Assembly: GCA_039654915.1 (NCBI GenBank)
Contig: CM077599.1
Coordinates: 12,216,501 to 12,280,500 of the forward strand
Length of the DNA: 64,000 nt
Direction of reading: 5' to 3'
Source: Aquilaria yunnanensis
Taxonomy: Eukaryota; Streptophyta; Magnoliopsida; Malvales; Thymelaeaceae
The notes beneath the pieces were generated by a model. That model saw only the letters and a program-made list of their open reading frames with translations, was not told where the DNA came from and searched no databases. Of the stretch, positions 1 to 10,927 are shown one piece after another (within the stretch, counting starts at the first letter, position 1; each line of letters starts with the position of its first letter). The translations under genes were made by a program, and so were the position numbers.

Positions 1-285
1 TTGGAAGAGGTTGAAGCACAAGGAAAGCAAAGCTTTTGCACAACAAGAGGGTCCGGTGTTAGGAAGCAAGGCCCGAACGAGATTGGGACCGCTGAAAGTA
101 CATTGCCTTCTCCCATAAAAGACAAATCCAAGAAGTCCGAGTTTGAGAATGTTCAGACTGAGTTTCAAAGATCAGAATGCTGCATCCAAGATCTTGAAGA
201 AGGGATTGAGGGCCTCTTTAGGCATTTGATCGAAGCAAGATTGCCCTACTTGTACATGATGAGTTCAGATTTCTATACAAGATAA
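1..285 (+). CDS. 3' end of a DUF241-family protein gene (partial)
   Basis: The reading frame is open from the left edge, so the start lies upstream of the window; the TTG at position 1 is not a credible start. The last 94 residues are hydrophilic and then show the C-terminal signature of the plant DUF241 family: a segment reading LEEGIEGLFRHLIEAR, which aligns with the family pattern of a Leu-Glu-x-Gly-Leu-x-x-Leu-Phe-Arg stretch followed by Leu-Ile-x-x-Arg. Family members usually end about ten residues after this motif with a Val-Ser-Leu-Leu-Asn-Ile-Leu-like tail; here the tail is diverged and longer, ending in DFYTR. The stop lies exactly where a Stowaway-like MITE begins, so the C-terminus may be altered. 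The molecular function of DUF241 proteins is not settled. Family call is from motif recall only. Confidence 0.6.
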   Translation: MEEVEAQGKQSFCTTRGSGVRKQGPNEIGTAESTLPSPIKDKSKKSEFENVQTEFQRSECCIQDLEEGIEGLFRHLIEARLPYLYMMSSDFYTR

Positions 286-480
286 TTTTTCTGTTTCATA
301 AAAATAAACCTTTTTATTATTTACAGTAATTAATTTATAATTTTAATTTTTAAAAAAATTATTATAAAAAATATAAATATTTTATATGAAAATGAAACTT
401 TAAAAATTATAGTTTTTAATATAAATATATTCAAATCAAATTTTAATTAAAAAAATAAAATTAATATGAAACAGAGAGAG
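285..480. mobile_element. Stowaway-like MITE
   Basis: An AT-rich 196 bp segment has terminal inverted similarity: the right end reversed reads CTCTCTCTGTTTCATATTAA, and the left end from 285 reads ATTTTTCTGTTTCATA, differing mainly by C-to-T changes. It is flanked by TA at 283-284 and 481-482, the target duplication expected for Tc1/mariner Stowaway elements. The interior is clearly homologous, in reverse orientation, to the element at 24486-24720. The left end is the weaker of the two. Confidence 0.55.
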
Positions 481-587
481 TATATAAAAACTATGATATT
501 TCTGTAGATACATTTTCATAAACATAACAAAAAAAAAACTTAAAATCCCATTAAAGAAAATAGACTTCAACACTACAAGAAAAAGGT

Positions 588-1450
588 GCTTTAGCGACAG
601 CCATTAGTGACGGCACGACGTCGCTAAATGGTCAGTTGCTAATTTACTCGCCGCTAATTTTTTAGCGACGGCCCACCGTCGCTACATAGACCGTCACTAA
701 TTTTCCGGTAACTCATCTGCCGGCACTGTAGCAACGCCTTCCCGTCACTAGTTAGTGACGCATAGCAGTCGCTAGTTAGTGACGTCTTACCGTCGCTAGT
801 TAGTGACGCATAGCCGTCACTAGTTAGCGACGTCTTACCGTCGCTAGTTAGTGACGCATAGCCGTCACTAGTTAGCGACGCCTTCCCGTCGCTAGTTAGT
901 GACGCATAGCCGTCGCTAATTAGCGACGTATTCCCGTTGCTAACTTGTGTTGTTAGTGACTAATGTACATTGCTAGTTAGTGACTCACGTACGTCGCTAG
1001 TTAGTGATACTTGCCGTCCCCAAATGCTCTATACAACTTTATTCCGTAAACCTCTACCATACTCGTCCATTCTATCCAATCAAAACACAAAACTTATTCG
1101 TCGTTAGTGACGCTTATCCGTCGCTAACTAGTGACGGATAGACGTCGCTAGTTAGTGACGTACAATCGTCGCTAATTAGTGACGCATGGCCGTCGCTAGT
1201 TAGTGACGTGCAATCGTCGCTAATTAGTGACGCATGACCGTCGCTAACTAGTGACGTATTGCCGTCGCTAGTTTGTGACATATAGCTGTCGCTAGTTTGT
1301 GACGAATAGCCGTCGCTAACTAGTGACGGATAGCCGTCGCTAGTTAGTGACGTGTGGCCGTCACTAGTTAGTAATAGTTAGTGACGTGTTGCCGTCGCTA
1401 GTTAGTGACGCTTAGTTGTCGCTAATTAGTGACGCGTGGCCGTCGCTAGT
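588..1450. repeat. Left subterminal repeat array of the CACTA element
   Basis: Dozens of diverged copies of a roughly 20-25 bp unit, consensus near TTAGTGACGCATAGCCGTC followed by GCTAG. Each unit is close to palindromic, since TTAGYGACG and CGTCRCTAA are reverse complements. A unique spacer of about 85 bp (1020-1105) splits the array. In En/Spm, subterminal repeats are binding sites for the TnpA-type protein; by analogy this array should bind the product of the second gene in this element. Confidence 0.85.
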
Positions 1451-1708
1451 TGCTGGAAAAAAAATTAACCACCAGTCCTCTCCTATTTACGTATCTATTC
1501 AATACCACACAGACTCAAAACTTTCTCCCAGACATACAATGTTATGTGAAACACGTTCAAAAATCATAAACATAGCAATTCATAATTAGAATATATATTG
1601 TATAACAAGTTACAGATGGCATCTCTATAATGTTAATAATTATAGTCAAACAAGTTAATGGGATATTATTCAACCCTAATGACAACTAGTGACACTTACA
1701 AACAGTAC

Positions 1709-3448
1709 TTAAGCATCAGACTCTGGAGCAGCTGGCGGTCTCTTCCCAATTACTTGCCAGATGGATGCCATCTGATCCTGGTGTCTTCGCTCCATCTGTG
1801 CTAACTGATCCTGATACTGACTCTCCATCTGTGCAGTACGTCTATCCATGTCCTCTTGTACTTGTGATTGCAATTGGCTCATTCTTTGGGAGACTCTCTC
1901 CTCCACCCGACGGTCAACCTCATTCTTGAATTGGGATGTCTGAGTGAATGATATTGGTGCACTAGACCCATCACCGTAGTATGAACGATGACGACGACCA
2001 GGCACCAAATGACTCTTAGAACCCATTCCTGTGATACGGCCCTTATTTTCCCCCCCAGCAATCTCAGCAAACAGCAATGCCTCATCGAACTCAACGTCAC
2101 CGTCTGACCGCTGTGTTATTTCCTCTACCTCTGCAAGATATTGAGCCTGTATAATGCTCCATGTTAATCAAGTAAGCAACAGTAGTATATGGTTAATATC
2201 TTTTTAAGCACTATCTAATAGGTCGTTCATACTGACCTCCAAATTTTCCATCTTCTTATTCACCTTCTTTCCATCTTTCTTTGTGTAGCACTTGTTCCAT
2301 GGTTTGAAGAAGCCCGGATCTTGTTTCTCCGGATCAGCATCCTTCTGCATGGTAATAAGAAGACATAATTTGTTAGTTACATACTTATTGTGACAAAATT
2401 CAATTAACTCAAAATTTGATTTTTCTTACCATCTTCAGCCTATGCCTTGAAACTGAGATTCTACCTCTAGCATAATTTGCCATCTCTTCACCTGATGCAC
2501 TTCTAATCTGGCTCATCCTAGATGACATTTCCTTGAATTCAGGTGAAGCCCACCAAGCTTCAAGTGCCTCTATTGTCTCTGTCGTCATCCAGTTCGCCTT
2601 TTCTTTTCGCTTCGTCGGATCCTTCTCTCGTCTTATTTTTTCATATGACTGCATCAAGCGTCTCTTTCTCAATTTGCAGAAAATTGCAAATATCCGATTA
2701 TGATCAGAAGGGTCCCACGAACATTTAGTCTAAAAATTATCAACAAAGTCAATTAAAGTTTGCTTTCATATAATAATTGCAATAACTTTTAATTAACTTA
2801 TGAACCTGGAAGACGCTAAACCATTGGTCAACAGCACCGGCCATGGCAGCCTCCTCCCATGTCCTATATGGTCCATGAAAATGACCCTTGATGCAATGAG
2901 CAATATGGTCCTGCGCAGCGTATGGAACGAAGCTACACAATGAAAACAACAATCAATATTGTTAATAACCAGTGCATAAAGAATAAAATTACTTAACAAA
3001 AGGAGGTTTAATAATTACCATACCATGTATCAGCATAAGGTGATATATGAGTACGTCGGGGTAGCACGCTCCCAGATCGGTCAGGGCTCAAAGAATCCAT
3101 GCCACCATCCAAGGAGTCTGGCTGATCAGATGACTCGTGGGGGTGAACTGTAGGCAATCTACTCTCACTTGGCGTACCACCACGCCGACTTGAGTGCGAT
3201 GATCTTGAGCCTCCACGCTCCATTGACACACCCGTGTCCGGTACAATCGTTTCGACTGGAGGTGATGGTCCATGTATACCACGAGTAATATCGTCAACCG
3301 TACGACTCGACGGCTGCTTCCCTCTACTACTGCTCGTTGCTCTAAGGCCAATAGCATTTACAAAGTCTTTCATCAAGCTCTTCTTTGGCAGTCCCCGCCT
3401 CCTATACTGGTGGGGTTCGGTACCCTCACCGTCTTCTCTTTCAGCCAT
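1709..3448 (-). CDS. CACTA second gene, Ptta/En/Spm (TnpA-like) protein
   Basis: Hand splicing gives five exons: 3448-3024, 2932-2806, 2729-2430, 2344-2237 and 2146-1709. All introns are GT-AG, and the total is 1,398 nt, encoding 465 aa with no internal stop. Residues 1-141 are basic and Ser/Arg/Pro-rich. About 142-320 form the plant transposase Ptta/En/Spm domain (a CFVPYAAQDHI start, a WxxPxF segment and many basic residues). After a GMGS motif typical of these proteins comes a Gln/Glu/Arg-rich coiled coil (about 395-455). The expected role, from En/Spm TnpA, is binding the subterminal repeats and bringing the element ends together. A putative acceptor (TTGTTTCAG) lies 18 nt before the ATG, so a 5' leader intron or alternative splicing from the upstream transposase transcript is possible. 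No disabling change was seen. Confidence 0.85.
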
Positions 3449-3620
3449 TGCAGAATACTGAAACAATTATTATAAGCATAACAAAATTTAGACTGTATAA
3501 TTCAGAATTGTTCTTCTACATACTGGTTGTAGACATGGTCTCTATTATATCAAAGTTATTGAGAAAATATAAATTACAAATTTTCATAATATAAGAAACT
3601 CTAGTGCTTGGACTACAATG

Positions 3621-6600
3621 TTAAACATCATCAGTATCATCTTCTTCATCTTCGGTTTCTAAATCATCGAGTTCAACATCACTCTCCTCATCATCCTCCG
3701 TGCTTCCTGTTTCTTCATCCTCTGACTCGTATTCTTCCATCACATCATTAGTTGCACAGATCTCGTCATCAACAGTTTCACCCACATTTATATCACCTAG
3801 ATTGTCAATTGGGTCATCATGAATCACCTGTGAAAGCCGCTCCCCAACTTCTTCTTGAAAAGCCTCAGTATGTTCAGTTATTTCATAATTGACAATACGT
3901 CTTGCCTTTATCTTAAGGACTGCCCACCAACCAACCTTCTCTTTTGACTTACTTGGGTAAGGGGTGTAATACACTTGATCCGCTTGCGATGCAAGAATAA
4001 ATGGATCATACTTAGGGTACCTCCGGTTGCAAAGTACTTCAACAATTCTATATTATTTATGAATGCGTGTCCCACGTTCCGGTGTCGTGTCAAACCAGTC
4101 ACACCTAAATAGCACAACGTTCTTATGAGGCATTCCAGGGTACTCCAGTTGAATAATTTCTTGAACTACCCCATAGAACTCAGTCTCAACATTATTTGCT
4201 GATCCAGTGCATTTTATGCACACCCCACTGTTATACGTTGATTTCCCCTCACCCCATGCAACAATCCAGAACTTGTATCCATTTACGAAATATACGGGCC
4301 AGCACTCAACTCGACGTGAAGGGCCACAAGCTACATCCCATAGAATTTGACTTACTTCGCCATTAGCATTGTCACTAACCTACAGGAAGTAAAACAATGT
4401 TATGAGAGTCCATTTCTGTGGTTTATGGTGATATCGTTCTACCACGACTTACATAATTTTGTAGCCATGTTGGGAAATCTTTCTCAATTCTCTCATCAAC
4501 TTCTAAGGCAGATATGTTTGGTGTCATCAGATGCAAGACTTGGACAAACTTTCTGTTATCAACGCACAACATAACGTTCTAATAAGTTATTAATGATGTA
4601 AACCTACGAATATAACTGATCAAGTTATAGTCAGTTACTACTTATGTGATATATGGTTTTATCTCATCACAATTGAGAAGGATATACAATGTCGCAGCTT
4701 GCAGCTCCATATCATTCAAGAACCGATACTTTGACTGTCCATGTGGATGTCCAGGATATGTGAATATTTTCCACAATGTTCCATCTTCTGGAACTTGCCC
4801 ACCATCATCATTCCTTGGGACCCTATTACCCATTCGGGGAATGTGGGACTCAAAATAGTAAGAGCAAAAAGTTGATGTCTCCTCGATCAAGTAGGCATTA
4901 CATATGGACCCTTCAACACGGGCCTTATTCGACACTCTATGCTTAAGATTCCCTAAACACCTGCTTATTACAGAGCGTGTTATGAAGTATTTAAACTAAA
5001 CCAATTTTGATATTATTAAATTAAAGCTTACCGCTCAAACGTGAACATCCAACGATACTGAACAGGTCCACCAATTAATGCTTCATATGCCAAGTGGACT
5101 GGTAAATGTTCCATTGAGTCGAAGAATGCAGGTGGGAAAATCCTCTCCAGCTTGCATAGTATAATTAGGATGGTACTTCGTAGTGCCTGGACGGCATCAA
5201 CATGTAATTCAGGTAAGCACAGATCTCGAAAGAATTGGCTCAATTCAGTTAATGGTTTCCATATGTTCTCCGGGAGTGCCTGAAATAGTAGGGGAAGTAA
5301 GCGTTGCATAAATACATGACAATCATGACTTTTCATTCCAAACATTCTTGTCGAGCTATTGTCGATACACCTGCTGAAATTTGAGGCATACCCATATGGA
5401 AGTTTGAGGGACTTTACCCACATTAACACATCAGACCTTTGCGATGCGGTCAGTGTGAATGCAGCCTTAGGTTTGAATACACCCCCACCTTCTAAGTCAA
5501 TCACATTCAAGTCTGGACGATTGCACAGTATCTGCATATCTCTACGTGCCTTGACATTGTCTTTCGTTTTATTCTTCATATCCATTACAGTGTTGAATAT
5601 ATTGTCAAAGACATTCTTTTCAATATGCATGATATCAAGGTTATGTGGGAAGAGGTTGGTTCTCCAATAAGGCAATGTCCAAAAGATGCTACGCTTTGTC
5701 CAATTGTGTGTTTCCCCGTAACCTGGCATCTTACATATGTTACCAGTTTCAATGACTGATGGCACCTGAGACACACGAGACCAAATTTCATCCCCGTTTA
5801 GTCGCTCAGGAGGGGCGGACTTCTCCAGTTTCCCTTTTCTAAAAGAAACTCTATTTCTTCTATAAGGGTGTTCAATATCCAAAAACTGACGGTGGCAATC
5901 AAAAAATGATGTTTTCCAGCCGTGCTGCAGTGTAAAGGCCTTCGACTTTTCCATGCATATGGGACATGAAAGTCTACCATGAGTCATCCACCCGGATAAC
6001 ATGCCATAGGCTGGGAAGTCACTAACAGTCCACATCAGTGCCGCTTGAAGTCGAAAATTTTGCTTCAGTGAGACGTCCTATGTTTCAACTCCGTCATCCC
6101 ATAAAAGCTTCAACTCATCTATTAACGGCTGTAGGTAAACATCAATTTTCTGCCTTGGACTACGTGGTCCTGGTATCATCGAGGTTAGGAACATATATGG
6201 ACGCTTCATGCACATCCATGGTGGTAGGTTATATGGAGTGACTATCACAAGCCAGCAAGAGTACTGTCGACCAGAGGCTCCAAAAGGATTGAACCCATCA
6301 GAACACAGTCCAAGTCGAACATTTCGAGGCTCTGCTGCAAACCAAGGGTATGTCCTATCAAAATGCCTCCATGCTTCAGCATCAGAAGGATGTTTGAGTA
6401 CATTTGTGGAAGGGGCATGTACCTTATGCCATCGCATGTGCTCTGCTGTTGCATTGGATGCATATAGTCGTTGAAGTCTAGGTATTAGTGGGAGGTGATG
6501 CATGGTCTTCAATGCTTGATCTTTTCCCACTTTACCATTTCTTGGCTTATAATGTGGAGCATCACAGAATTTGCAACTAATGGCATCTTGGTCACTTTTC

Positions 6601-6851
6601 CAATAAAGCATGCAATCGTTGACACAAACATCAATTTTTATATGTGCTATACCCAAACGGGAAATCAATTTCTTTGTCTCATACCATGTACTCGGCATAT
6701 TGCTGTCTGCTGGCTGAGTTTCCCTCATCAACTTCGTAATGCCATCATAACATCCCACTGACATATTGTAATCCGATTTCAGATTGAGCAAACGCACTGC
6801 AGCGGAGAGTTCGGAATGTTTGTCACAAAAGACTGGTAGATACGTAAACAT
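3621..6851 (-). pseudogene. TNP2-type CACTA transposase, interrupted by stop codons
   Basis: Exon blocks read on the minus strand: 6851-5032 (TNP2 domain, PF02992 type), 4960-4642 (DUF4218-like), 4578-4453, and 4379-3621 (DUF4216-like segment GYKFWIVAWGEG, then an acidic Asp/Glu-rich tail). Junctions at 5032/4960 and 4453/4379 are clean GT-AG with frame kept. Three in-frame stops break it: TAG at 6080-6078, where family members have a Tyr codon in GVETYD; TAA at 4644-4642 at the end of the second block; and TAA at 4055-4053. Sequence resumes in frame after each. The TNP2 N-terminus upstream of 6851 was not found; the frame closes there just after a possible acceptor. The product would normally be the catalytic transposase cutting the CACTA ends, so this copy cannot supply it. 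Confidence 0.88.
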
Positions 6852-7082
6852 ATGAACAAACTAACTTTTCAGATTGCTATATTCTCAGCAACAGAGTAAC
6901 ACGAACCTCAAAATGCTGTTATACTTGTTTAGGTGCAAATCGAAGAACACAGCCTAAGGATTTCACACGAACAATGGTCGCACCAACACGTACAACAAAT
7001 AAACCAAGTCAGAAGAGTAGAGAAATGTCCTTTTGGAGCCTTTAGAGCTTTGTGATGCATGTAAAATGAGAGAAGAGAGAAG

Positions 7083-7436
7083 CTAGCTACTAGCTAGCTT
7101 TAGGCTAAGTTCTGGATCATAGGGAACAAATAAGTTGTTTCTTTTATTATCTGCGGCAAAAGGCACTCTTGGTCCATCAAATAGTTTCCATTCATTGTGA
7201 AGATGAAGATCAATTAATGAAGATTTGTGAATAACAGCATAGAGTTGGTCAGAATTAATAAAAAGATTGTATGCCATATGTCTACGTGTACTCATAGAAA
7301 TTAGGCATTCAAGGTCAAGGACAAAAATCCCATACTTCATGCATGGTACGTTCGAGGTAGTCATGTATTTCACTCTATCAATGTAATGTTGCGTCTTGAA
7401 AGCTACTGTAACTAACATTTCTGTGAAAATACACAA
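7083..7436 (-). other. Unidentified 117-codon open frame inside the CACTA element
   Basis: The frame lies just upstream of the transposase on the same strand. Its translation has ordinary globular composition (segments such as LFINSDQLYAV and NEWKLFDGPRVPF) rather than low-complexity noise. It matches no TNP2 or Ptta domain that I recognise, nor any host family I can name. It could be the unspliced 5' end of the transposase gene, a captured host exon, or chance. No function is proposed. Confidence 0.35.
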
Positions 7437-7944
7437 CTTTTTATTGGTTAAGGAAGCCCATCATTTAACAAGAGCATTAACAGCTAACGAAAGGTGTAAA
7501 ATAAAAATCTGATTTTATAAATGGATTTTTCCCTTCTTATCTACAACTATAAATAGCTACTACATGAAATTATTATTACTTTTTTTAATTTCTTGTAAAG
7601 AAACAAACGAACAAAATGAAGGACTGGGCTTTGGCCGGCACATGATAGTCCTAGGTTGTCTATAGTTCGAACAGACTTCTATATGTAACTAGCCGTGAAT
7701 CGGTGAAGCTGATGGAACCTTACCTCTGCTTACTGCTTACGCTTATCCCGACGAGTAGGTCAAATGTACGGCTTCAATAAAAGGCGGCTCTCCTGCCAAA
7801 CAGTCCAAATCACAATGCAAGTCAACTAAAACCCTAATTAGAACAGACGATTCGAGACCAAAATCAAGGTGAACTGAAAGTTAGAGAGCTTAACCTGAGT
7901 CAGGAGAAGGACGTCGCGACTAAACGTACCGGTAGGGAGGATCG

Positions 7945-8250
7945 ATTACATTTGATTCGGGCCAACCCAGCAGAGCAACAGACGGTACCCTCACCGATTC
8001 GCAAAGTAGGCGACGCAAGAACGATGGGGCTTTCGAGGAGAGGTGGCGATTTAGGCTTCCCCTAAATTTTAGCAGATGAGCAGTGGGTTAAAAGTGGAGA
8101 GGAAACAGGGATCCTTCGCGCAGCCATAGCATGTTACCTTTGATTCGGGCCGACCCAGTAGAGCAACTACCGATCCGCAAGGTAGGGGAGTGAAGAATGA
8201 CTGGGGCTTAGGAGGGTTGGGTAGCGATCTAGGCTGGGCAAGGGGAGGGA
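7945..8250. repeat. Imperfect direct duplication in the CACTA internal promoter/leader region
   Basis: A segment starting TTTGATTCGGGCC near 7950, followed by GCAGAGCAAC, CGCAAAGTAGG and GGCGATTTAGGCT up to about 8060, recurs from about 8137 to 8245 with the same order of motifs and scattered changes. The block is GC-richer than its surroundings and lies upstream of both element genes (which run leftward), so it probably holds their promoter and leader. No TATA box or start could be fixed here. Confidence 0.5.
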
Positions 8251-8439
8251 AAGAAAAGTGTAGCAGGGCAGCAGGGGTTTAGAAGTGGAGAGGGAAAGGC
8301 ATCGCGCAGACAGTACAAAGAGGAGAACACGGCGTGTTGGGGGGGAGAAAAAATATTAAGGCTTACGACGGCTGTTAGTCGCTTAGAAGTAGCGACTACT
8401 CCCCGTCGCTACTTGAGAAAATATTACCCTTCCCCCAAA

Positions 8440-9080
8440 AATATAGGGTTAACCCTCATGTGACAATAAATCAATGGTCAATTAATATAATTTTTATTAA
8501 ATAGATTATTTGTTAATTATTCAAAAAATATTTAGAGATTTATATGTTTAATTAATCAAATTAAAAATTATAATTGTACAATTAAACAAGTCACATAACA
8601 AACGATAACTGGTTTTATATTCAATTATATTTAACATAAACAATAAGTAAAATAAAATATGAAAAATTAGATGTCACATTATAATGATTAAATAATCGAC
8701 AAGTACTAAAGGCTATTAGTGCATAAATTATTAGCAACTGCTAAAAGTTGGTAAATTCACAGATAACTATAAGTAAATTACCAATGTCAGGCAGCTAAAC
8801 TTTAATTCGACTTAGATATCAACAAAATAATAACTTACCCATCACTCAATTCCCAAAATAATTTTTATGACTAATATCATAAAGTAGTTTATCATCTTGA
8901 ATATGTCAGGTAGCGGCCCATAACCATCTACTAAACTTTTATCTGAGTTTAAGGTCCACAAATCAACAAAACTACAAATATTTTTAAAAAATATATGTTT
9001 ATGTTAAAGGAGATGACGATTGAAAAAAAAAAAACTAACACATGAGAATTATTACTATTTTATGATGATATTGTTAAATT
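8440..9080. other. AT-rich spacer inside the CACTA element, no gene seen
   Basis: Simple AT-rich sequence between the GC-richer leader block and the right subterminal repeats. No coding frame, tRNA-like or structured repeat was recognised. Confidence 0.6.
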
Positions 9081-9084
9081 TAGC

Positions 9085-10915
9085 GATTGCTAAAAGTCAC
9101 TAAATTAGTGATGGTAACATGTCTTAAATTTAGTGAGGTATAACTGTCATTAAATTAGCGACGGGTTACCGTCACTAATATTAGCGACGCACATACGTTA
9201 CTAAATTAGCGACTATAAGGCGTCACTAAAATTTAGTGCTGCATAAACGTCACTAAATTAGTGACGGCAAATTGTCACTAATATTAGCGACGAATAACCG
9301 TCACTAAATTAGCGACGGCAACCCGTCACTAATTTTAGCGACGCATAACCGTCACTAACTAGCGACGGCAAATCGTCACTAATTTTAGCGACGGCAAACC
9401 GTCACTAACTGGCGACGGCAAACCGTCACTAATATTAGCGACGAATAACCGTCACTAATATTAGCGACGTTAAGGCGTCACTAAAATTTAGTGACGCATA
9501 ACCGTCACTAAATTAGGGATTTTAACTATCTCTTATATAGCGAAGATAACCAAACGCAAACTTTAGCAATGTTTAACAATCAGTAAATTTTCAACAGTAA
9601 ATTATCACGTAAAGCCCGGTGAAACTTTTGCGACGGATATATTCATTGTGTAAACATATTTTTGTTTTATTATTCTATTTATTTAAACAATATTGTTTGT
9701 CGTAAAGCTAAAGATACAACAACTTGTTGGATAGAAGGATCTCAATAACGTAAATAAAATCTATATAATCTCAATTAAAATTGTCTCGTGAGGAAAAAAA
9801 TATCTACAATCTAAATACCTTTGTATTATATCAACTGAAATAATTTATGTTGTGTGAGAATTTGAGACGTCACACAATTTCCGTCACACAATCATTAAAA
9901 CGTCACACAATCACATAACAATTTATCATAAAAAATGACAGCCACATGAGAACCCAAACTTTTATTTTTTTTTATTTTTTTAAGTTTAGCGACGCATAAT
10001 CGTCACTAATTTAGCTACGGCTATTAGTCGCTAACTTTAGCGACGCGTAGCCGTCACTAATTAGCGACGCGTAGCCGTCACTAATTAGCGACGCGTAACC
10101 GTTGCTAATTAGCGACGGCAAGACGTCGCTAAATTTAGCGACGCGTAACCGTCACTAATTAGCGACGGCAAGACGTCGCTAAATTTAGCGACTCATAGCC
10201 GTAGCTAAATTTAGCGACTAACAGCCGTCGCTAAAGTCTCACCGGAATATTACCGACTATTAATCGTCACTAATTAGCGACAGTTTTTGGCCGTCGCTAA
10301 ATAAACCGTCCCTAAATTCGATTCGTCACTAATAAACAAACATGTTTGTTGTAATGGTAAAGATACAACAACTTGTTGGATAAAAAGATCTGAATAACGG
10401 AAATAAAATTCGTATAATCTTAAAATTGTTTCGTGAAGAAAATAATTTCTACAATTAAAATACATTTGTATTATATCAACTGAAATAATTTATGTTATGT
10501 GAGAATTGACAATTTTCAGCTAACTTAATTACATTTTTCTGGAAGTGTATTCAAAAGCAATTATTTATGTTCAATGAGATAACAATTTATCATAAAAAAT
10601 GACACGCACATGAGAACCCAAACCTACTAAAAATTTGTTTTTAGTTGAGCGACGGCCAGCCGTCAGTAAATGAGTGATGGTACACAGTAGTAAATTTTAG
10701 TGACGTCCAACCGTCACTAAGTAGCGACGGTAACTTAGCGACGCATAACCGTCACTAAGTTAGCGACGGGTATGCGTCGCTAAACTTAGCGACGAATAAC
10801 CGTCGCTAAAATTTAGCGACTAACAGCCGTCGCTAAAGTCCCACCGGAATATTACTGACTATTAATTAGCGACAGTTTTTTGCTGTCGCTAATTAAAGCG
10901 TCGCTAAATCGGCTT
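9085..10915. repeat. Right subterminal repeat blocks of the CACTA element
   Basis: Three blocks (about 9085-9525, 9985-10330 and 10640-10915) are filled with units near TTAGCGACGCATAACCGTC followed by ACTAAA. They are separated by AT-rich spacers (about 9530-9980 and 10335-10635) that are copies of each other. Consensus differs slightly from the left array: GTCACTAA is more common here and GTCGCTAG there. Confidence 0.85.
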
Positions 10916-10927
10916 TTTCTAGTAGTG
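9687..10927. repeat. Tandem duplication of the CACTA right end
   Basis: The segment from about 9687 (AAGATACAACAACTTGTTGG, then TATATCAACTGAAATAATTT and CATGAGAACCCAAAC, then repeats, then a CCGGAATATTACCGACTATT block near 10240-10260) is repeated from about 10333 to the terminus, with the same landmarks in the same order about 600-660 bp further on. The first copy ends near 10330 in a remnant of the terminal sequence; the second keeps the functional-looking terminus. Confidence 0.75.

Larger units (their letters stand above)
571..10927 (-). mobile_element. CACTA (En/Spm-type) DNA transposon, complete ends
   Basis: The left end starts CACTACAAGAAAAAG at 571; the right end, reversed, reads CACTACTAGAAAAAGCC and finishes at 10927. 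Both sides are flanked by the trinucleotide CAA (568-570 and 10928-10930), the 3 bp target duplication diagnostic of CACTA elements. Large arrays of short palindromic repeats built on TTAGCGACG / CGTCGCTAA occupy both subterminal regions. Two genes, both on the minus strand, lie inside: a TNP2-type transposase and, downstream of it, a second gene of the Ptta/En/Spm family. Total length 10,357 bp. The perfect target duplication argues for a fairly young insertion, although the transposase gene has decayed. Confidence 0.93.

Noticed and set aside
588..1450. Possible CRISPR-like array of regularly repeated units
   Set aside because: Units are diverged, palindromic and lack unique spacers. They lie within CACTA ends and are subterminal repeats in a eukaryotic genome.
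7620..7700. Possible tRNA-like sequence (TAGTTCGAACAGA)
   Set aside because: A B-box-like match only; no matching A-box or cloverleaf could be formed.
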